From Nigrospora sphaerica (taxonomy: Eukaryota > Ascomycota > Sordariomycetes > Amphisphaeriales > Apiosporaceae), in contig JAGVVL010000001.1 in NCBI GenBank assembly GCA_018287875.1, forward strand, positions 6,324,001-6,388,000: a DNA stretch of 64,000 nucleotides. Direction: 5' to 3'. Position 1 is the first letter of the stretch, and each line of letters starts with the position of its first letter. The notes under the pieces are model-generated. The model did not search any database. It was not told the DNA's origin and worked only from the letters and a program-made list of their open reading frames with translations. Both the position numbers and the translations under genes were made by a program. Positions 40,439 through 53,243 of the stretch are shown here, piece after piece.

Positions 40439-42287
40439 ATGGCCGCTGACAACACTGCATCAAGCAGGTTGCTGGCCCTCCCTCTTGAAGTGCTGCTCAC
40501 TATCGCCTCGCATCTCAGTACTTCGGAATATGGCTACCTACGTCTCACGTGCAAGCACCTCGAGACGTCCCTCTTCTCTTCCTTCTCCAGGGAGTTCTTC
40601 TCCAAGCGCCAGTTCATGCTCACCAAGTTCAGCCTCCAGGCTCTACTAGACATATCGCGCTCGAGGCTGTCTCCCTCTATGACCCACGTTATCATCAGCT
40701 TGGATCGCCCGGCGCCAACCGCTCTGCACTCGGCGCTACCTAACGGACATGGACACGACCCCGTCAAGGCGAACTGCCTGCGCCGTGAGTATATTGACCA
40801 CCTCAGTCTCGTCAATGGCGGCTACGATGTAGACATGATGGCCGAGGCCTTCGGTAATCTGCCAAACCTCGACGCAGTTGGCCTGCGAGATTTCAATTCC
40901 CGAAGCCGGTACCGTGACGGAGGCGAGTGGAGAAGCTACGGCGCGAGCAAGTGTGAGTGATTCAACCTGCACTTTTCTGGACCATTACTCTTGCTTTACG
41001 ACGTGGCTGGCTCCGGAGCGCCCCGAAATACGAAGCCCTTCTCCCGCATTACCCGTTAGAGGGGGTTGCTAACCCCCGAAAATCGCAGTCACGAGAGAAA
41101 CGGGCTTCCCTCTGAATTCACCGGCCTTGAACCTGGGGGGGATGTGGGGGCGCGCCGGGACAGACAACTGGCCTGTCTACCACAGTCGCGTCTTTCTTTG
41201 CATCCTGCGGGCTCTGAGCAAGGCGGGCGTACGACTTCAGTCTTTCCAGGTTATTTTACGCCACATGGGGCTTGATGATCATGCTTTCAATCTTCCCGAG
41301 TTTGTTCATGTTCAGCCTGTATTAGCCGTAAGTAACGTTGAGTGTTCCTTACCTCGTCCGGCATTGATTTCCTCGCATTAAAGCTGCCTTTTTTTCTTCT
41401 TCTTTTCGCGTTTCTGATCCCAGAATCCGTCGGGATACTCTCCACAAGAGCCTGATTCACAAAACGGCTGACTCCGTGTGGTAAAGGGGCTCCGCACCCT
41501 GTTCCTCGACTTGCATGAGGACCACGCACCAATCGCCGTCGACAGTGGCGATGGGCAGACTCGCATTGATTGTCCCAATTACTTGCTGCGCGAGTTTCTC
41601 GGGCACCTTACGGAGCTTCGTCACCTGCGACTTAATTTTCGATCGGTCGGACGTAAGAAGACTGCGGATCTTCTGTCGTGGTTGTCCCGGCCGGCTCTGC
41701 CTACAGCGGTAGCGCCCCAGTCCAATAATGACACCCCGGGCGCTATGTTTCCAGAAATCCCTCCGCCTGTTGACTTTCCTCATCTAACCGAGCTCAACAT
41801 TGGCATGGCTACAGTTAATGCCGTTGACCTGCTGGGTTTGGCGCGGAAATTCCGCTGCAGCCTGCAGCGCCTCGAATTGCACAGGATATCATTGAGAGAA
41901 ACTGCGTCCGGGCCGGACGACGACAGGAAGATCAACCAGTGGGCCAAGTTCTTAGGGCAGCTGTCCAGGCTCCACAGCAATCTGTCTGGCTTGGTCTTGT
42001 CCTCGGTGTCACAGGAGAGGCACCTTGAAGGGAGGCATTCTCCCAGAATCACAGTCCAGTTCAAAGATTCTTCGGCCGACCGCGACAGCATACGGTGGGC
42101 AGGCCAGGACTTGGAGGGGGGGCTGAAGGATATCATCAACAGCATGACGGTTCTTTGGCCGGAAGAGCCATCGGACGACTCCGGCATGGAAGATGATGAT
42201 GAGAGTGGTGAGGTGAGTTCTTTACCCAAACGCCCTGCCCTTTACGCGCTTCAACATCTTGAGACTGACCTGTGTTGCATATATTAG
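40439..42287 (+). CDS. F-box protein with leucine-rich-like C-terminal region
   Basis: Exons 40439-40952, 41089-41327 and 41487-42287, about 517 aa. ATG at 40439 (MAADNTASS). The N-terminal F-box (residues 10-50) reads LLALPLEVLLTIASHLSTSEYGYLRLTCKHLE. Later segments such as LTELRHLRLNF and FPHLTELNIGM resemble irregular leucine-rich repeats that bind substrates. The acidic C-terminus is DDSGMEDDDESGE. The third exon begins after a CTGAC branch site. A GTGAGT donor at 42213 could splice the very 3' end differently, giving an earlier stop. The family role is substrate adaptor of an SCF ubiquitin ligase; the target is unknown. Confidence 0.7.
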
Positions 42288-42685
42288 TAGTTGACCCTGG
42301 CTCTTGACGCAGCCTGTTGCCCCTTCAACGGACAGCTCATGAGATGCTAACATGGGTACCAGAATCGGTGGTCGACGAAGACCACTCAGGTGCAGAAAGC
42401 GAGACTAATGATGACGCTGCTGGCTGAACACAGTCGAGCACGGTAGAACACTTTCTCACTTGGGCGTAGAGGTGCTCAGTATTGGTACGATGTATCTTGT
42501 CACGCCAAGCGAAGAACCAGAAGGCAAATGTTGCATGTGGGAGGAGGACGGCTGTAGCTATTGGGCCGACTATCTATGTGCGCGGCTAAAGAAGCGCAAC
42601 AGCCCAAATGCCTTGTTTAAATAACGAAAAAAAACTCAAATGGGTATCCCCTGGCGTACATCATAAAAGCCTTTTCAAATCTGGC
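42288..42685. other. Convergent spacer
   Basis: About 400 bp between the 3' ends of the F-box and permease genes. No gene seen; an alternative terminal exon of the F-box gene could lie at 42291-42350. Confidence 0.5.
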
Positions 42686-44709
42686 TTATATCCCCTTGGC
42701 GAGGCCCTCGCCTCGCTTGTTTCCAAAATCGGCCTCTTCGTCATATTCCTGTTGGCTGCTGCCGCCGTACGCAAGCCGCACATCGGCAATGGTTTCGCCC
42801 ACCTCCATCCAGTGGTCGCTCGTCGCCGGGATGGGGAACAGTCGGCAGAGCCCCCAGTACATGGACGAGGACACGATGAAGCCGCAGAAGAAGTTGAGGT
42901 TGTAAATATAGGTGGCGCCCGCGGGCACGTCGCGGCCGATGGCGCCGGCGAAGCCGACGACGTTGATGAGAATGCCTCCGATGTAGGCGGCGTAGGCGCG
43001 CCAGTGGACGCCGCAAGTGAAGAAGTAGGGCCCGGTGCGGCGGGCGTCGTAGAGCTCCTTGATCTCGAGGTAGCCCTTGCGGACGAGGTAGTAGTCGGAG
43101 ATCATGACGCCGGCGATGGAGCTGAGGAAAACGGAGTAGGCGCTGAGGTACGTGGTGAACTGGTTGCTGTCCGTCAGGAGGGAGTAGGGGCACATGGCGA
43201 GGCCGACGACGGCGCAGATGTAACCGCCGCGGCGGATGTTGAGGAAGCGCGGCAGCAGGGCCGTCATGTCGGTGCCGGCCGAGACCGAGTTGGCGGCGAT
43301 GTTGGTGCCGAGCTGGGCCAGGGCGAAGGCGGCGGCGATGACGAAGACGCCGAAGCGCTGGGCCGAGCCGCCGTCGTCGATGAAGCGCTCGAGCAGGTCG
43401 AGCGGGTCCCAGATGGGCTCCGACCCGGGGTATATGACGACCGACGACGACGACACGATGATGCCGATGAAGCTCGTCACGGCGAAGCCGATGGGGATGG
43501 TGAAGAGCTGCGACCACAGCGCGTCGCGCGGCTTCCGGGCGAAGCGCGAAAAGTCGGGGTCGTTGACGATGAGCGTCGCGAAGTTGGCGATGGACGACAT
43601 GACACCCTTGACAAACTCCCAGGCCAGCTGACTGCCTCCCTATTCATGGACCGACTAGTCAGCATCGAAACTCGAGTACCTGGCGGGGACTTCCACGACG
43701 GGGCTCCCTACGATTTTGGCAGGCTGGTGCACGATGGGACCGATGCCGCCGGCGCGGACGACGGCCCAGATGAAGAAGGCGACGCCGGCGGCGGGCACGA
43801 AGTAGGCCTTGACGGTAAAGAGGTGGCGGATCTGGTGGACAGGGAACCAAAGGGCGGGGAGCGAGACAAGCCAGAATATGAAAAAGGAGGCGTAGTCGGC
43901 CGTCGAGGCCCCCGAACCTTCAGAAAAGCTGTTGGGGATTGTCTCTCGATCCTAAACCCGTCCCGGTCAGTCTCGAAAGGGGTCGGACGGCAGCGCCTCA
44001 TCGCGGACAACTTACCCATGAGAGCCAGATGGATCGGATCATCAGGTACACGCAGTGGCCCCCAATCCAGGACTGGACACCGTACCACACGCAGGCCATG
44101 GCGGCACGGTTGAAGACGGGCCACACTGGGAGATTCGGGTGTTAGTTCCTATTTGCCCCCAAGAGCGTGTTTTGAGGGAGGGGGGCAATAAAGAGAACGG
44201 GAAAGGGGGGGAGAGGCGGGATTCGACTTACGCCCACCCCAGATGCCGAAGCTGGAACGGCTCACGACGGGGAAGCCGATGTGGTAGACGGCGCCGATGC
44301 GGCCGCTGAGGCAGATGAAGCAGCCGGCGATGGCGTAGCCAATCCAGACGCACAGCCAGGACTGCCACCACGAGAGGCCGTTGACGATCATCGACGACGA
44401 GATCATCCACGTGTTGATGTTGAACGAGTCGGCGATCCAGAAGCCCACAAAGTTCCAGGGGCCCCATTGGCGGCGCTCGGGCTCGACGGGCTTGAGGTCG
44501 TTGTTGGTCAGCTGCGTGGGAGGCGCCATTCCCGTGGGTTAGTCAATCTTCTTCATTGTGGGCGGATTTTGTACGAGAATTCGCCAGCTGTGAGGGGAAC
44601 GGGAGGCAGAACTGACCATCAACTGGGCGCTGGTGAGCCCTTCCTCGTTCTCGACGGCGAGCTTATCCGCCCACCGGCTGAGCTTGGAGCTGCGAAGCCT
44701 GGCGGCCAT
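42686..44709 (-). CDS. NCS1-family nucleobase/allantoin-type permease
   Basis: Five exons (44709-44617, 44511-44232, 44125-44016, 43942-43712, 43639-42686) give 555 aa, all in phase. The NCS1 signature appears early: [23 protein letters not shown], then [20 protein letters not shown]. The central block is [20 protein letters not shown], typical of uracil/uridine/allantoin permeases (FUR4/DAL4 class), with about 12 hydrophobic segments and a hydrophilic N-terminus carrying [13 protein letters not shown]. It imports a nucleobase or hydantoin across the plasma membrane by H+ symport. The exact substrate cannot be read. The exon 4 acceptor (43942) is the least certain junction. Confidence 0.85.
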
Positions 44710-46523
44710 GGTTGCTGGCTGGTTTTCCGACTTGCTAGGTTGTCTTCCTTTCCTCCCGTGTCTGAAGTTTTGCGCGCCGAGACGGGTTTCCCAAAAGACG
44801 ACGCGCGCGCCACACGTGGGACGGCACCTATTAGCAGCGCCGTATCTGGGGAATCGGTAAGTTGGCGGGGGGTGGCGAGACCGAAATGGCGATCGGTTGG
44901 GTTCCTCAAGTCCGACGCCGGTTCAAACCTAGCTGGCCAGGCTTGTATATTGCTTAAGAAGCAGCAGCTGGGGATTGGGGGACAGGGTGAGGGGGAAAAG
45001 CACGCCAGACCGCGTCTTATTAGAGAAAACCGGAAGGTGAGGCGAGGCCGACTTTGTTATACCGTATCCTAGGCAGGTCCTACCTCTCAACTACCGCTTT
45101 TTGCTCCCCCCCACACGGGTAGTTCAGCATCTCTCGGTACATGACTAGTAGGCAATCAACTCGTAATCCTTCCTACTTGAATTGTAAGTATGTACTTACC
45201 TCTCCAAGCGAGAAGTACCGAGGGCTTCGGGTCAGCGCGTGCTTCGCGTGCCCCGTGAGGGTGGCGGTACCAAGATGGCCCCCCCAACCCCATGCCCGGC
45301 GGGTACATATTCGGACGTGTGCCAGGTCGCGAGGAGAGGATCGCCATGTCCCACCCTACACCCGACCCGGCGTTATCTGACGAAAAGGCGCATGTCAGAG
45401 CCCCCCCCCCGCGGGGACCGCTTCTTCATATTCCAGTCCTGGCTGGCCAGCCGGGCCTTGGAGATAGTAGTAGCACCGCCAGCCTGCAGGGCTAAGAGCC
45501 GTACGGACAGGGGATGGGTCCCTTACGACATGGTATGGCAATAGACTCCAGATGCACCTCCCGCCTGGACCTGGACCGCTTGCGATAAAAAGCTGGGGCG
45601 CCGAGATCCACAACCCCCGGCTTATCACCTCGGCGCGAGATAGAGGAGATAGAGGAAGATAGGGTAGCCAACATACGATGGTTGCTCGATGCCATCGAGT
45701 AATACCCATGCCACACAGGCCCGCCTGCGCCCAGCCCTGCGCATTTCCCTTTTCTCCTTTCGTCGTTAGGTATGTAGACGTGGAGTGCCACTTTCGCAGG
45801 GTACTGATGGGGGAAATTGAGTGCAAAGTTCCCTTGTAACTGTGCATGTGCAGGCACGTACGTCCGAGGCCGACTGTGCGTGTAAAGACAGAGTAAAAGA
45901 GAGTGAACAGGAGCCCCATACGCCCTCCCGATGAGAGACAACAAGTGTTATATTAGACTATGGACCAGTCATTCAAACACCCTCCTCACCTTCACCTCGC
46001 CTGGCCTTCCCAGCTCTCGCCAGGGTCTTTCCTACCCGAGGGCTTGCACCTGCCACTTGTACAGCGCCGATCCCGGACATCCAAATAGCACTTCTGATCC
46101 CGTGTCACGCGTCTTAAGCGATGACTTTGGGGTGGAAGCCCACCGAGGCTGCATTCGATGAAAGCATCCTTGTCTTCTGTTCGTGCGACGTAGCTACATA
46201 AAAGCTATGGTGAGCGCTTGCGCAGATAGCAACTTTAAAAAGCACCACCAAATAGGTTAGGACCGAGATACGTAACCGCAACACTAATCGTGCGGAGAAA
46301 TCTCGTCGTCATAAAGCATCCATGAATGAATGAGCAGCCAACCCTTTCCCCCAGCTTTTTCGCGCGACACACCTCAACGCCCAAGCCACATACAAACTGC
46401 CATGCGGGCAGCCAAGCACAAATGTATCCACGGCTCTGAACCTCATCCCGTCGATCCCGCTTGCCTGTCATTCGCCACTCCTGATGCCTGCCCGTCGCGA
46501 ATATGCTACCACAGCCCCAGGTC
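44710..46523. other. Intergenic region
   Basis: 1.8 kb upstream of the permease and downstream of PARP. A GGTTCAAACC B-box-like string at about 44924 has no matching tRNA cloverleaf. No gene seen. Confidence 0.5.
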
Positions 46524-48599
46524 CTACATGCGGACGCGGAACAGGTACCGGAGCCGGATTTGGGCAACGTCGTAGGCGATGTATTCGTTGTACTGCAGGT
46601 ACGCATTTGGCACTTTGGTTTGGGATGGCTTGACCGTAGTGTCGGGCATCTTAACGCCCTGGAGCGAGGGATGAACGCAGCTGGCGTCCTTCCACTGGCT
46701 GGGCCCTGTCATGCCTTGACCCCAGGTAGAAAGCATGCCATTGGCCTTTGCCGTCTCCCCTGCCGACGACGATGAACTCGTTAAAATCTGCATTGGATCT
46801 CCGAGTTCTGCCTCGCACAAGAGCAACAGGGCATGACCGTTGGAAATGTAAGGGACGCAGTAATTCGCCGACTTGGACGACATGTCGGCAAGATAGACGC
46901 CCTTCCCAAACATGTAGCCGCTCACCGGCGCCTCTGGCGGCGCAATGCGCAGGCCCTGGCTCAGAATGCCACCGAAATTGGTACAGCGCGAGCCGTGCCA
47001 GAGGAGTCGCCGGTCTTTGGGTGGCCCCGCAAAGGGACTGCTCTCGAAACGGGCCTTCTCCCCCTGTCGCTCAATGCGGAAGATGTCGGACACCTCATAC
47101 TTGACGTTGTGCGTCTTGCCTCGCGTGTCCATCAGGTACGTCTTTAGCTCGCCGTACTCGGCGCTGTCGCGTGGGAGGGTCGTCATCTCCTCCAGTCCCA
47201 GCCCTTGAAACTGTCTGTCGAGGAGGTTGAGCCTCTCGGCGTCCTTATTCTCGTTCTTGAGAATGCCCGATGCCTCTTTCATGTCGGACAAGCTCTCAAG
47301 AAGTTCTATTTCTTTCTTGAGCATGTCCTGACTCTGAATGACTGGTGGGCGGTTCCGGCCGAAGGCATGCGGGATGAGACTGAAATAAGTGTTGCTGAGC
47401 GCTTCCACTGTTACGGGCGGAGAATTACTAAGTATTCTGGGACGGCGGTCCTCATGGGCTTCCGGGCTGCCGGGTGGAGTTCTAACCAAACAACCCGGGA
47501 GCAGATCGAGCGGATTGATGAATGTCACTTACTGGCTGGGCCGTATGCCGTCCCGTAGTGGGTCTGGGCACTGGCTGGATCGTCCATAAGGGCCGAAAGG
47601 TCTTTCAAGGCCTGGAAGCCACGCAGGATGGTATTCTTGCTGAGCTTGCCGAGAGGAAGCTTCTTCACATCATAGTTAAGGTCCGTCATGGTAGCCGCGA
47701 AGTACTGCTGGTTGAAGACTGCGAACACAGGTTAGCGACCCCCCAGTGAGGCAGGCGCAGTGCCACTTACTGAGCTCCATCAGCGACTGAACTGCAGGGG
47801 CAAGCTTGGATTCGGGCACATCCTCTTGCTTGACCTTGTCGCCGGCCAATGCGTCGTCTCCGGCCCCGTCGCCGCCGTCGCCATCGCCTTCATCGTCCGA
47901 ATCGGGCGCATAGCTTCTCTCAATAAAGGTGTACTTGCCAGCTTTGGGCTTTTCCCCTCGCTTCTCCCACGCAAGTCCCGACTTGTCCTTGAACTTCTTG
48001 TTGAAGTGAGATAGGGCGCTGGCCAAGGTCCCGTCTCCCAGAATGGCCTTTTGCCCACGTTCTCCTACTCGTCCCCAGCGTGTCCATGTCTTGTAGTCGC
48101 CGGCCGCGTTCCTCAAGAGCTGGACCCGGTAGAACTTGTTGTTGTTGTGGGATGCATGCGTCTGGTTCAGCGAAGCATCGTGAATGATGCCATCCTCGTC
48201 TATGTAGACTTGGTAGCTGGTCAGGGAGTCATCAATGTTTTCGTCCAGGGGAACCTTGATCTCGGGCTTCGCGAGCTGGGCCTCGCCGAAAACTGCCGTC
48301 TCGGCCTCCGCTTTGGCCTTCTTGCGGGGCGGGCTGTTCTGCGTGTCCTGCGTGTCCTGGGAGTCCTTGGGGTCCTGGGGGTCCTGAGTGTCCTGAGTGG
48401 GTGCGGATGACGCAGCACTTCGTTTGCGGCCCCTCGCGGCTTTGGCTTTGGGTTTGGCAGTATCGACACTTCCATTGGCAGCCCCATTGGCCGTGCTGTC
48501 AGCGGCCCCCGGAGCGGGCGTTGCCACTATCGCGGGCGTTGCCACTGCTGCGGCACCGGCAGGAGTATTGCCAGCGGCCCGTCTGGTTCTTGGCGGCAT
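46524..48599 (-). CDS. Poly(ADP-ribose) polymerase
   Basis: Exons 48599-47771, 47718-47533 and 47407-46524, 632 aa. Residues 1-110 are low-complexity and basic with a nuclear-localisation-like RKKAKAEAE and a TQDTQDPQDP repeat. A WGR domain follows (WTRWGRVGE, WGR at 175-177), then the alpha-helical regulatory domain (LPLGKLSKNTILRGFQAL), then the ADP-ribosyltransferase domain with the H-Y-E triad: LLWHGS, GVYLADM and NEYIAYD (Glu613). It polymerises ADP-ribose from NAD+ on nuclear proteins after DNA damage. Some fungal PARPs carry an N-terminal BRCT domain; none is visible here. Confidence 0.93.
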
Positions 48600-50055
48600 G
48601 GCGGATGAGCGATAGGTGTGGGGTGGGGGGGCTGGGGTGGTGCTGGTTGCTGGGAGCTGGCGTAGTTTGGATGAAAGGGAAGGTCAATAACACAAAGATC
48701 TGCACAAAGTACAGCAGATGGGGATAGAAGAGTGTTCTCTCATTTGGAGATCCGATGGTTGTCTCCTCTCAATATGAGGAATTGGACTCAATGGCAATGG
48801 GTATAGGCAGGGCTGGAAATGAGGCCTTCAGCTTCTTTTAATACTGCCTTCTTCCGGCGAGCCAAGGACCGTGCAGGCGGCTGAAAGTCATAGCTTCCCT
48901 GCTCTGGTGTACTGTTCGAGCAGGCAGCCATTGCTGCCTTCCCATGCCTTCCACTTTTTCTCTTTAGTTGGGGTCGTGCTCTTTATGCCGCCCCCGCCCT
49001 CTTGGGTCCAGTAAGAGCCTCTAAGTACCTAGCATTTAAAGTAGAAGTCCATAGCAACGGACATTATGGACCAACTACCTACAGCTTATCTGCTTCCGAG
49101 ATAAATTTGCCTTACATAAGGTTACATATTACATCACTCTTGTTTGCCATATCCTCCCAAGGCTCAGACATACTGGGCCAAGTAGACCTACCTACCTACT
49201 TTTTACCTATTCCTTTGCGCTTTTGTCCAATGTCGTCAGTCACAGGCCATTCTCTTCGGGAGGGAGCCTCCAAACACACAAGCCGCGGGTCTGAGCAGTG
49301 GTGCATGATTAATGGGTGGCAGAAAGGTATCATTAGGGACTTGTTCGGCCATCTGGCCATCTTCCTCAGCTTCTGATTAGGGGTGTCTTCGGGGAGCCTG
49401 AAGGCCGACTCTGATCCCCGTCCCCTCCTGTTCCATCCCACCCCACGTGCATTCGGGCTGCCGGGGAAGGACGTGTACACAGTGGCACCCAGGCGCAGTA
49501 GATAGCCTCCCTGCATTATGCCTGCCTGTGACGCCTCCCCAAGCTTGATGGCCATCATGGTACTACCCTTTCGTTCTTAGGGCCGTCACCAAAAGTTGTT
49601 GCGGTACAACAGCAATGTCCTCGACTCCGTAAGGGATCAGTGCCGCCTCGCCACACCTATAGCTCAAACCACAACTACCTACGTACCCAGATCTAGAACA
49701 CTCAAAAGTAGCTACCCAAGGGATGTAGGACGCTACTGGACCCAGGCCGCAAGCCAGTCCACGAATCAACAATTGCTCATCATGGAGCAAGCCAGGGTTG
49801 GACAGCTGGACGCCAAATTGGGCTCGTGCCAGTCAGAATAAATACAACGCGCTTGAGCCTTGAAAAGGGGACTATCGAGTAAACGCCACCACCTGGTGAA
49901 TGCTGGTTGCCCGTTGGCGTGTAACCATAACTCCGTTTAAATGCAATCGGGTCTCCGAACCCAAAAGATCCAATCTCAATGCTGATACATGCGTGATTCG
50001 TAACGGCGCCGCTGTAAATATGTGCTGAGCCCCCACAACTCTCGGGATAGAGGCT
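48600..50055. other. Intergenic region
   Basis: 1.46 kb upstream of PARP and downstream of SPT2. Short open frames only; rich in TACCTACC-like strings near 49180-49210. No gene seen. Confidence 0.5.
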
Positions 50056-51365
50056 TCAGCGGTAACCCATTCGCTTCTTCGCTTCCTTCTCTCGCTTGAG
50101 CTTCTCGAGGAGCGCCTCCTCTCGGCGGTCCTCGAGCTTGGCGAACTTTTCGGCTTTCGTCTCCTCGTCATAAATGTCGTCCATGCCTGCTTCCATGTCG
50201 CTGGAGACATCCGACGCATAGTCGTACCGCCGCGCGTACGGGTCATCGTCGTCTTCGTCGTCCACCACGAAATCATCCAGATCTTCATCGTATTCTTCGC
50301 CAAAGTGGCCACGACGGGCAGCCTTCGGTGGTGCGAGAAGTCCGCCAGCAGGACGCCGTGCTGACGAAGCACCGCGGGAGTCCGTAGATTTTTTGGAGGG
50401 CGGACGTGCTGTGCCCGTATATCCCGTAGTAGCTGCCTTCTTTTTCCTCTCCGCAGCCGCAGCCGCGGCGGCAGCCGTTGATCCCCCAGCAGAGTTTGTT
50501 GTGCTCTTCCCGTTGGTTTTTGGGTCTTTCGAGAGGCCGTTCTTCGGTCCATCGCGCGGCGCGCTTCCCAATCGAGCACCATTTCGAGGGGCTGCCGCTG
50601 CGCCCCTTTCGTTGGCTGATTTTTTCGGGTTAACCTTGACTTTATCGCGCTCTTTTTTCGGCAGGGACTTCTCGAGAGGCTTATGCTGGATAACACCGGC
50701 AGCCTTGGGCATGACTTGTTGAGCTTTGGCGCCGCGCGCCATAATCTCAGCGAAGGAGCCCTTTTTGGGGGCTTTGGTAGATTCGGGGGCGGTCGGCGTG
50801 CCGGGGGAGGGCTTGACTGGAGCTACCTTGACAGGGGCAGTGACCAGTATAGATGTTTTGGGGCGTTCATTTGCACGTGGGGCTTCTTTCTTGAGGGAAG
50901 CGTTCGGGGGGGTGGGCCTCGCCATACTGGCGGTGCCCGTGTAGGGTCGGTTGGCGCCGTTCGATGTAGAGGACGATGCGGCGCCGGGGCGTTGTTGATG
51001 GTTCGCAGTGGGCGGCTTCGCGACGCTAGCGGATGGGCGGCTGGACGGCGGCGATGGTGGTCTGGCAGCCGCAGGCCGGGATACAAGGCCATTTTGCGGT
51101 CCGTTTGACTGTGTCCTCTGCACCTTTACGGTCGAAGTGCTCCCAGTGTCCCCATCGGCTTTGCGCTTCACGCCTTTTGAGCCGGACGCTCCGGAGGACA
51201 GAGCCGAAGTGGTGGGATTAGATTTTTCCCCGGAAATTTCGGCGAGTAGGTCGGAGATCTAGGCGGACGCAGAAACTCGTTAGCATCGGGCGCAATGAAC
51301 GGGGCCAGCGAACCACGACCGCCGCTCCTCCGAGGCGGATGACGTATGGTGAGAATTACCGGCAT
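50056..51365 (-). CDS. spt2: SPT2-family chromatin protein
   Basis: Exons 51365-51360 and 51258-50056, 402 aa. The first exon is only ATGCCG, spliced in phase 0 to ISDLLAEISGEKS, the conserved SPT2 N-terminus; without this exon the frame has no start upstream of that motif. The middle is basic, Ser/Pro/Lys-rich and disordered. The C-terminus holds the SPT2 domain: an acidic run (YDEDLDDFVVDDEDDDD), then a helical E/K-rich segment ending in KLKREKEAKKRMGYR. SPT2 binds histones H3-H4 and acts in transcription elongation and chromatin maintenance. Nuclear. Confidence 0.88.
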
Positions 51366-52848
51366 CGTGACGAGGATCGCGGCTGATAGAAGGTCGAAGG
51401 AGGATGAAAAGCCACGAGGAGGCGATGGGTTGGTGGGTTATCGTCGGGCGATGTCGTGTGCCGTGGGCATTATGAAAATAAAGTCATGCGTGGTGGCGTT
51501 GCGCTCACAGACGTAGCGCGACTGCAATAGGGAGGGAAACGAAGAGCAACGACGGCTGCCCCGGGGAGCAAGGGGGTCGATCGCTGGAGAGGCTCCGGAC
51601 CCGGGCAGGAGAAGCGGCCGCTGGTGGGAGAAAAGGGAGACGAGGTGGAAGACGGAATCCGGGACGTCGTTTGCGCAACGAAGAGGGATGGGGAGGGAGT
51701 GAAGATTGCTGCTGCTGCTTTTGGGGGGCAATAATCTGGCCAATACCAGTAAGCCTCGCGCCCGCGCTGATTGGGACGGAAGGCCCGCCAACGACTCGAT
51801 AAGGCAAAGTAGACGATTCTCATGGAAGTAAGTAGACAGAGGTACTTGCTAACCTTCGACGCATGCAGCCATCTCAGCAGTGTCCAACTTCCAAGCCCGG
51901 GTCTCAGCCTGGTGCACCGCAGGGATTCAATAGCAACCAGAGCAGCAATCGGCCCCGGCACCCACATTAGGCCGTAAACAAACAGGCAACCGGGGAGCTG
52001 GCCGGTTCCGTTCCTCCCTTTTCCCTCTAATTCAAACAAGTACAACTACATAAACTTGCATCGTATATGCACTAAACAATGTGCACATGCACGTGCGTCT
52101 TACGCCAACCCCGTTCGCTGCACCCAACTGGCGTGTCAGAAGGGAGATATTGCGTGCTGCCACAGAAGCGCAAGGCCACCAGCGACGACCTACACCGAGG
52201 CGTATATTTGTGCCGGGGAGATACTTGCTTACCTAATCGTGGTTGTTCGGTCGCCAACAACCGGCTCTCAGTACCGAGAAGGAAGGATGGTTTTGGTTAG
52301 AAACCCCATCTGCCATGTTCAATCAATTCACGGCTGCTGGCGGCAGCATAGAACTTGAAGTATACTACGCAGTACTAGCAGACAGGTCCTCATCCAGTCC
52401 CGCCCTCTATGGACTCAATTCTTTCCCTCGGGAAGTACCTAGCAGCGAGTTGACCAAGCCACACCAGCAGAACGGCTACTGGATACGCACCAGCCACGCC
52501 ACGCTTGCACAGTCGGAAAAGTGGATCAGCTTTCCCTGGATCCCACTACCTTGTCGGCTAGGGCTCGAGGCGCATATGAATTTTAGATCGTCTACGAATT
52601 CTTTTTCTACTTTCTCGCACATCGGCAATCAACGCCTTCCCACTTTCACATTGTCAGAACTTGAAAGAAGTCTCAGTCTCCGGCCAAGCGGTTAAATCGA
52701 TTGATTCTCAAGTTCTTCACATCAACAAACGTAGGTGACCGCCGCTGCGCCCTGGCCACGACCTGTGGGAAATTCCTGGGCGCCAGACCCCCAATCTGTG
52801 GGCAAACTTTTTTTTCTGACATCGACTTGCAGCCACCAAACCACCAGA
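51366..52848. other. Divergent promoter region of SPT2 and P2
   Basis: 1.5 kb. Overlapping open frames at 51438-52045 (minus) and 52243-52695 (plus) have no domain. A 5'-UTR intron of the P2 gene is possible near 52720-52830. No gene seen. Confidence 0.5.
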
Positions 52849-53243
52849 ATGAAGCACCTCGCAGCTTACCTCCTCCTCACCCTGGGCGGCAATGCCTCGC
52901 CCAGCGCCTCCGACATCAAGGAGGTTCTCGAGTCTGTCGGTATCGAGGCCGACAGCGAGCGCCTGGACAAGCTCCTGTCTGAGCTCGAGGGCAAGGACAT
53001 CAACGAGGTACGAACCGCGCACAGCGACAGAGTCCCTTCTGCAGAACATGACTGACCCTACCGTCGCAGCTGATCGCCGAGGGTTCCTCCAAGCTCGCTT
53101 CCGTCCCCAGCGGCGGTGCTGGTGCCCCCGCTGCCGGTGGTGCCGCTGCCGGCGGTGCCGCCGCCGAGGCCCCCAAGGCCGAGGAGAAGGAGGAGGAGAA
53201 GGAGGAGTCGGACGAAGACATGGGCTTCGGTCTGTTCGACTAA
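52849..53243 (+). CDS. rpp2: 60S acidic ribosomal protein P2
   Basis: Exons 52849-53007 and 53070-53243, 110 aa. The start is [10 protein letters not shown], followed by the four-helix dimerisation domain ([39 protein letters not shown]), an Ala/Gly hinge, an acidic [15 protein letters not shown] run and the invariant C-terminal MGFGLFD. P2 pairs with P1 in the ribosomal stalk that recruits elongation factors. Typical length for the family. Confidence 0.96.

Noticed and set aside
41328..41486. Possible frameshift in the F-box gene.
   Set aside because: A 159-bp intron with a GTAAGT donor and a CTGAC branch 15 nt before the acceptor keeps the frame without any indel.
42608..44113. 501-codon plus-strand open frame.
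   Set aside because: Antisense across several permease exons and introns; no domain.
44924..44933. GGTTCAAACC B-box-like string.
   Set aside because: No matching A box or cloverleaf in the flanking 90 bp.
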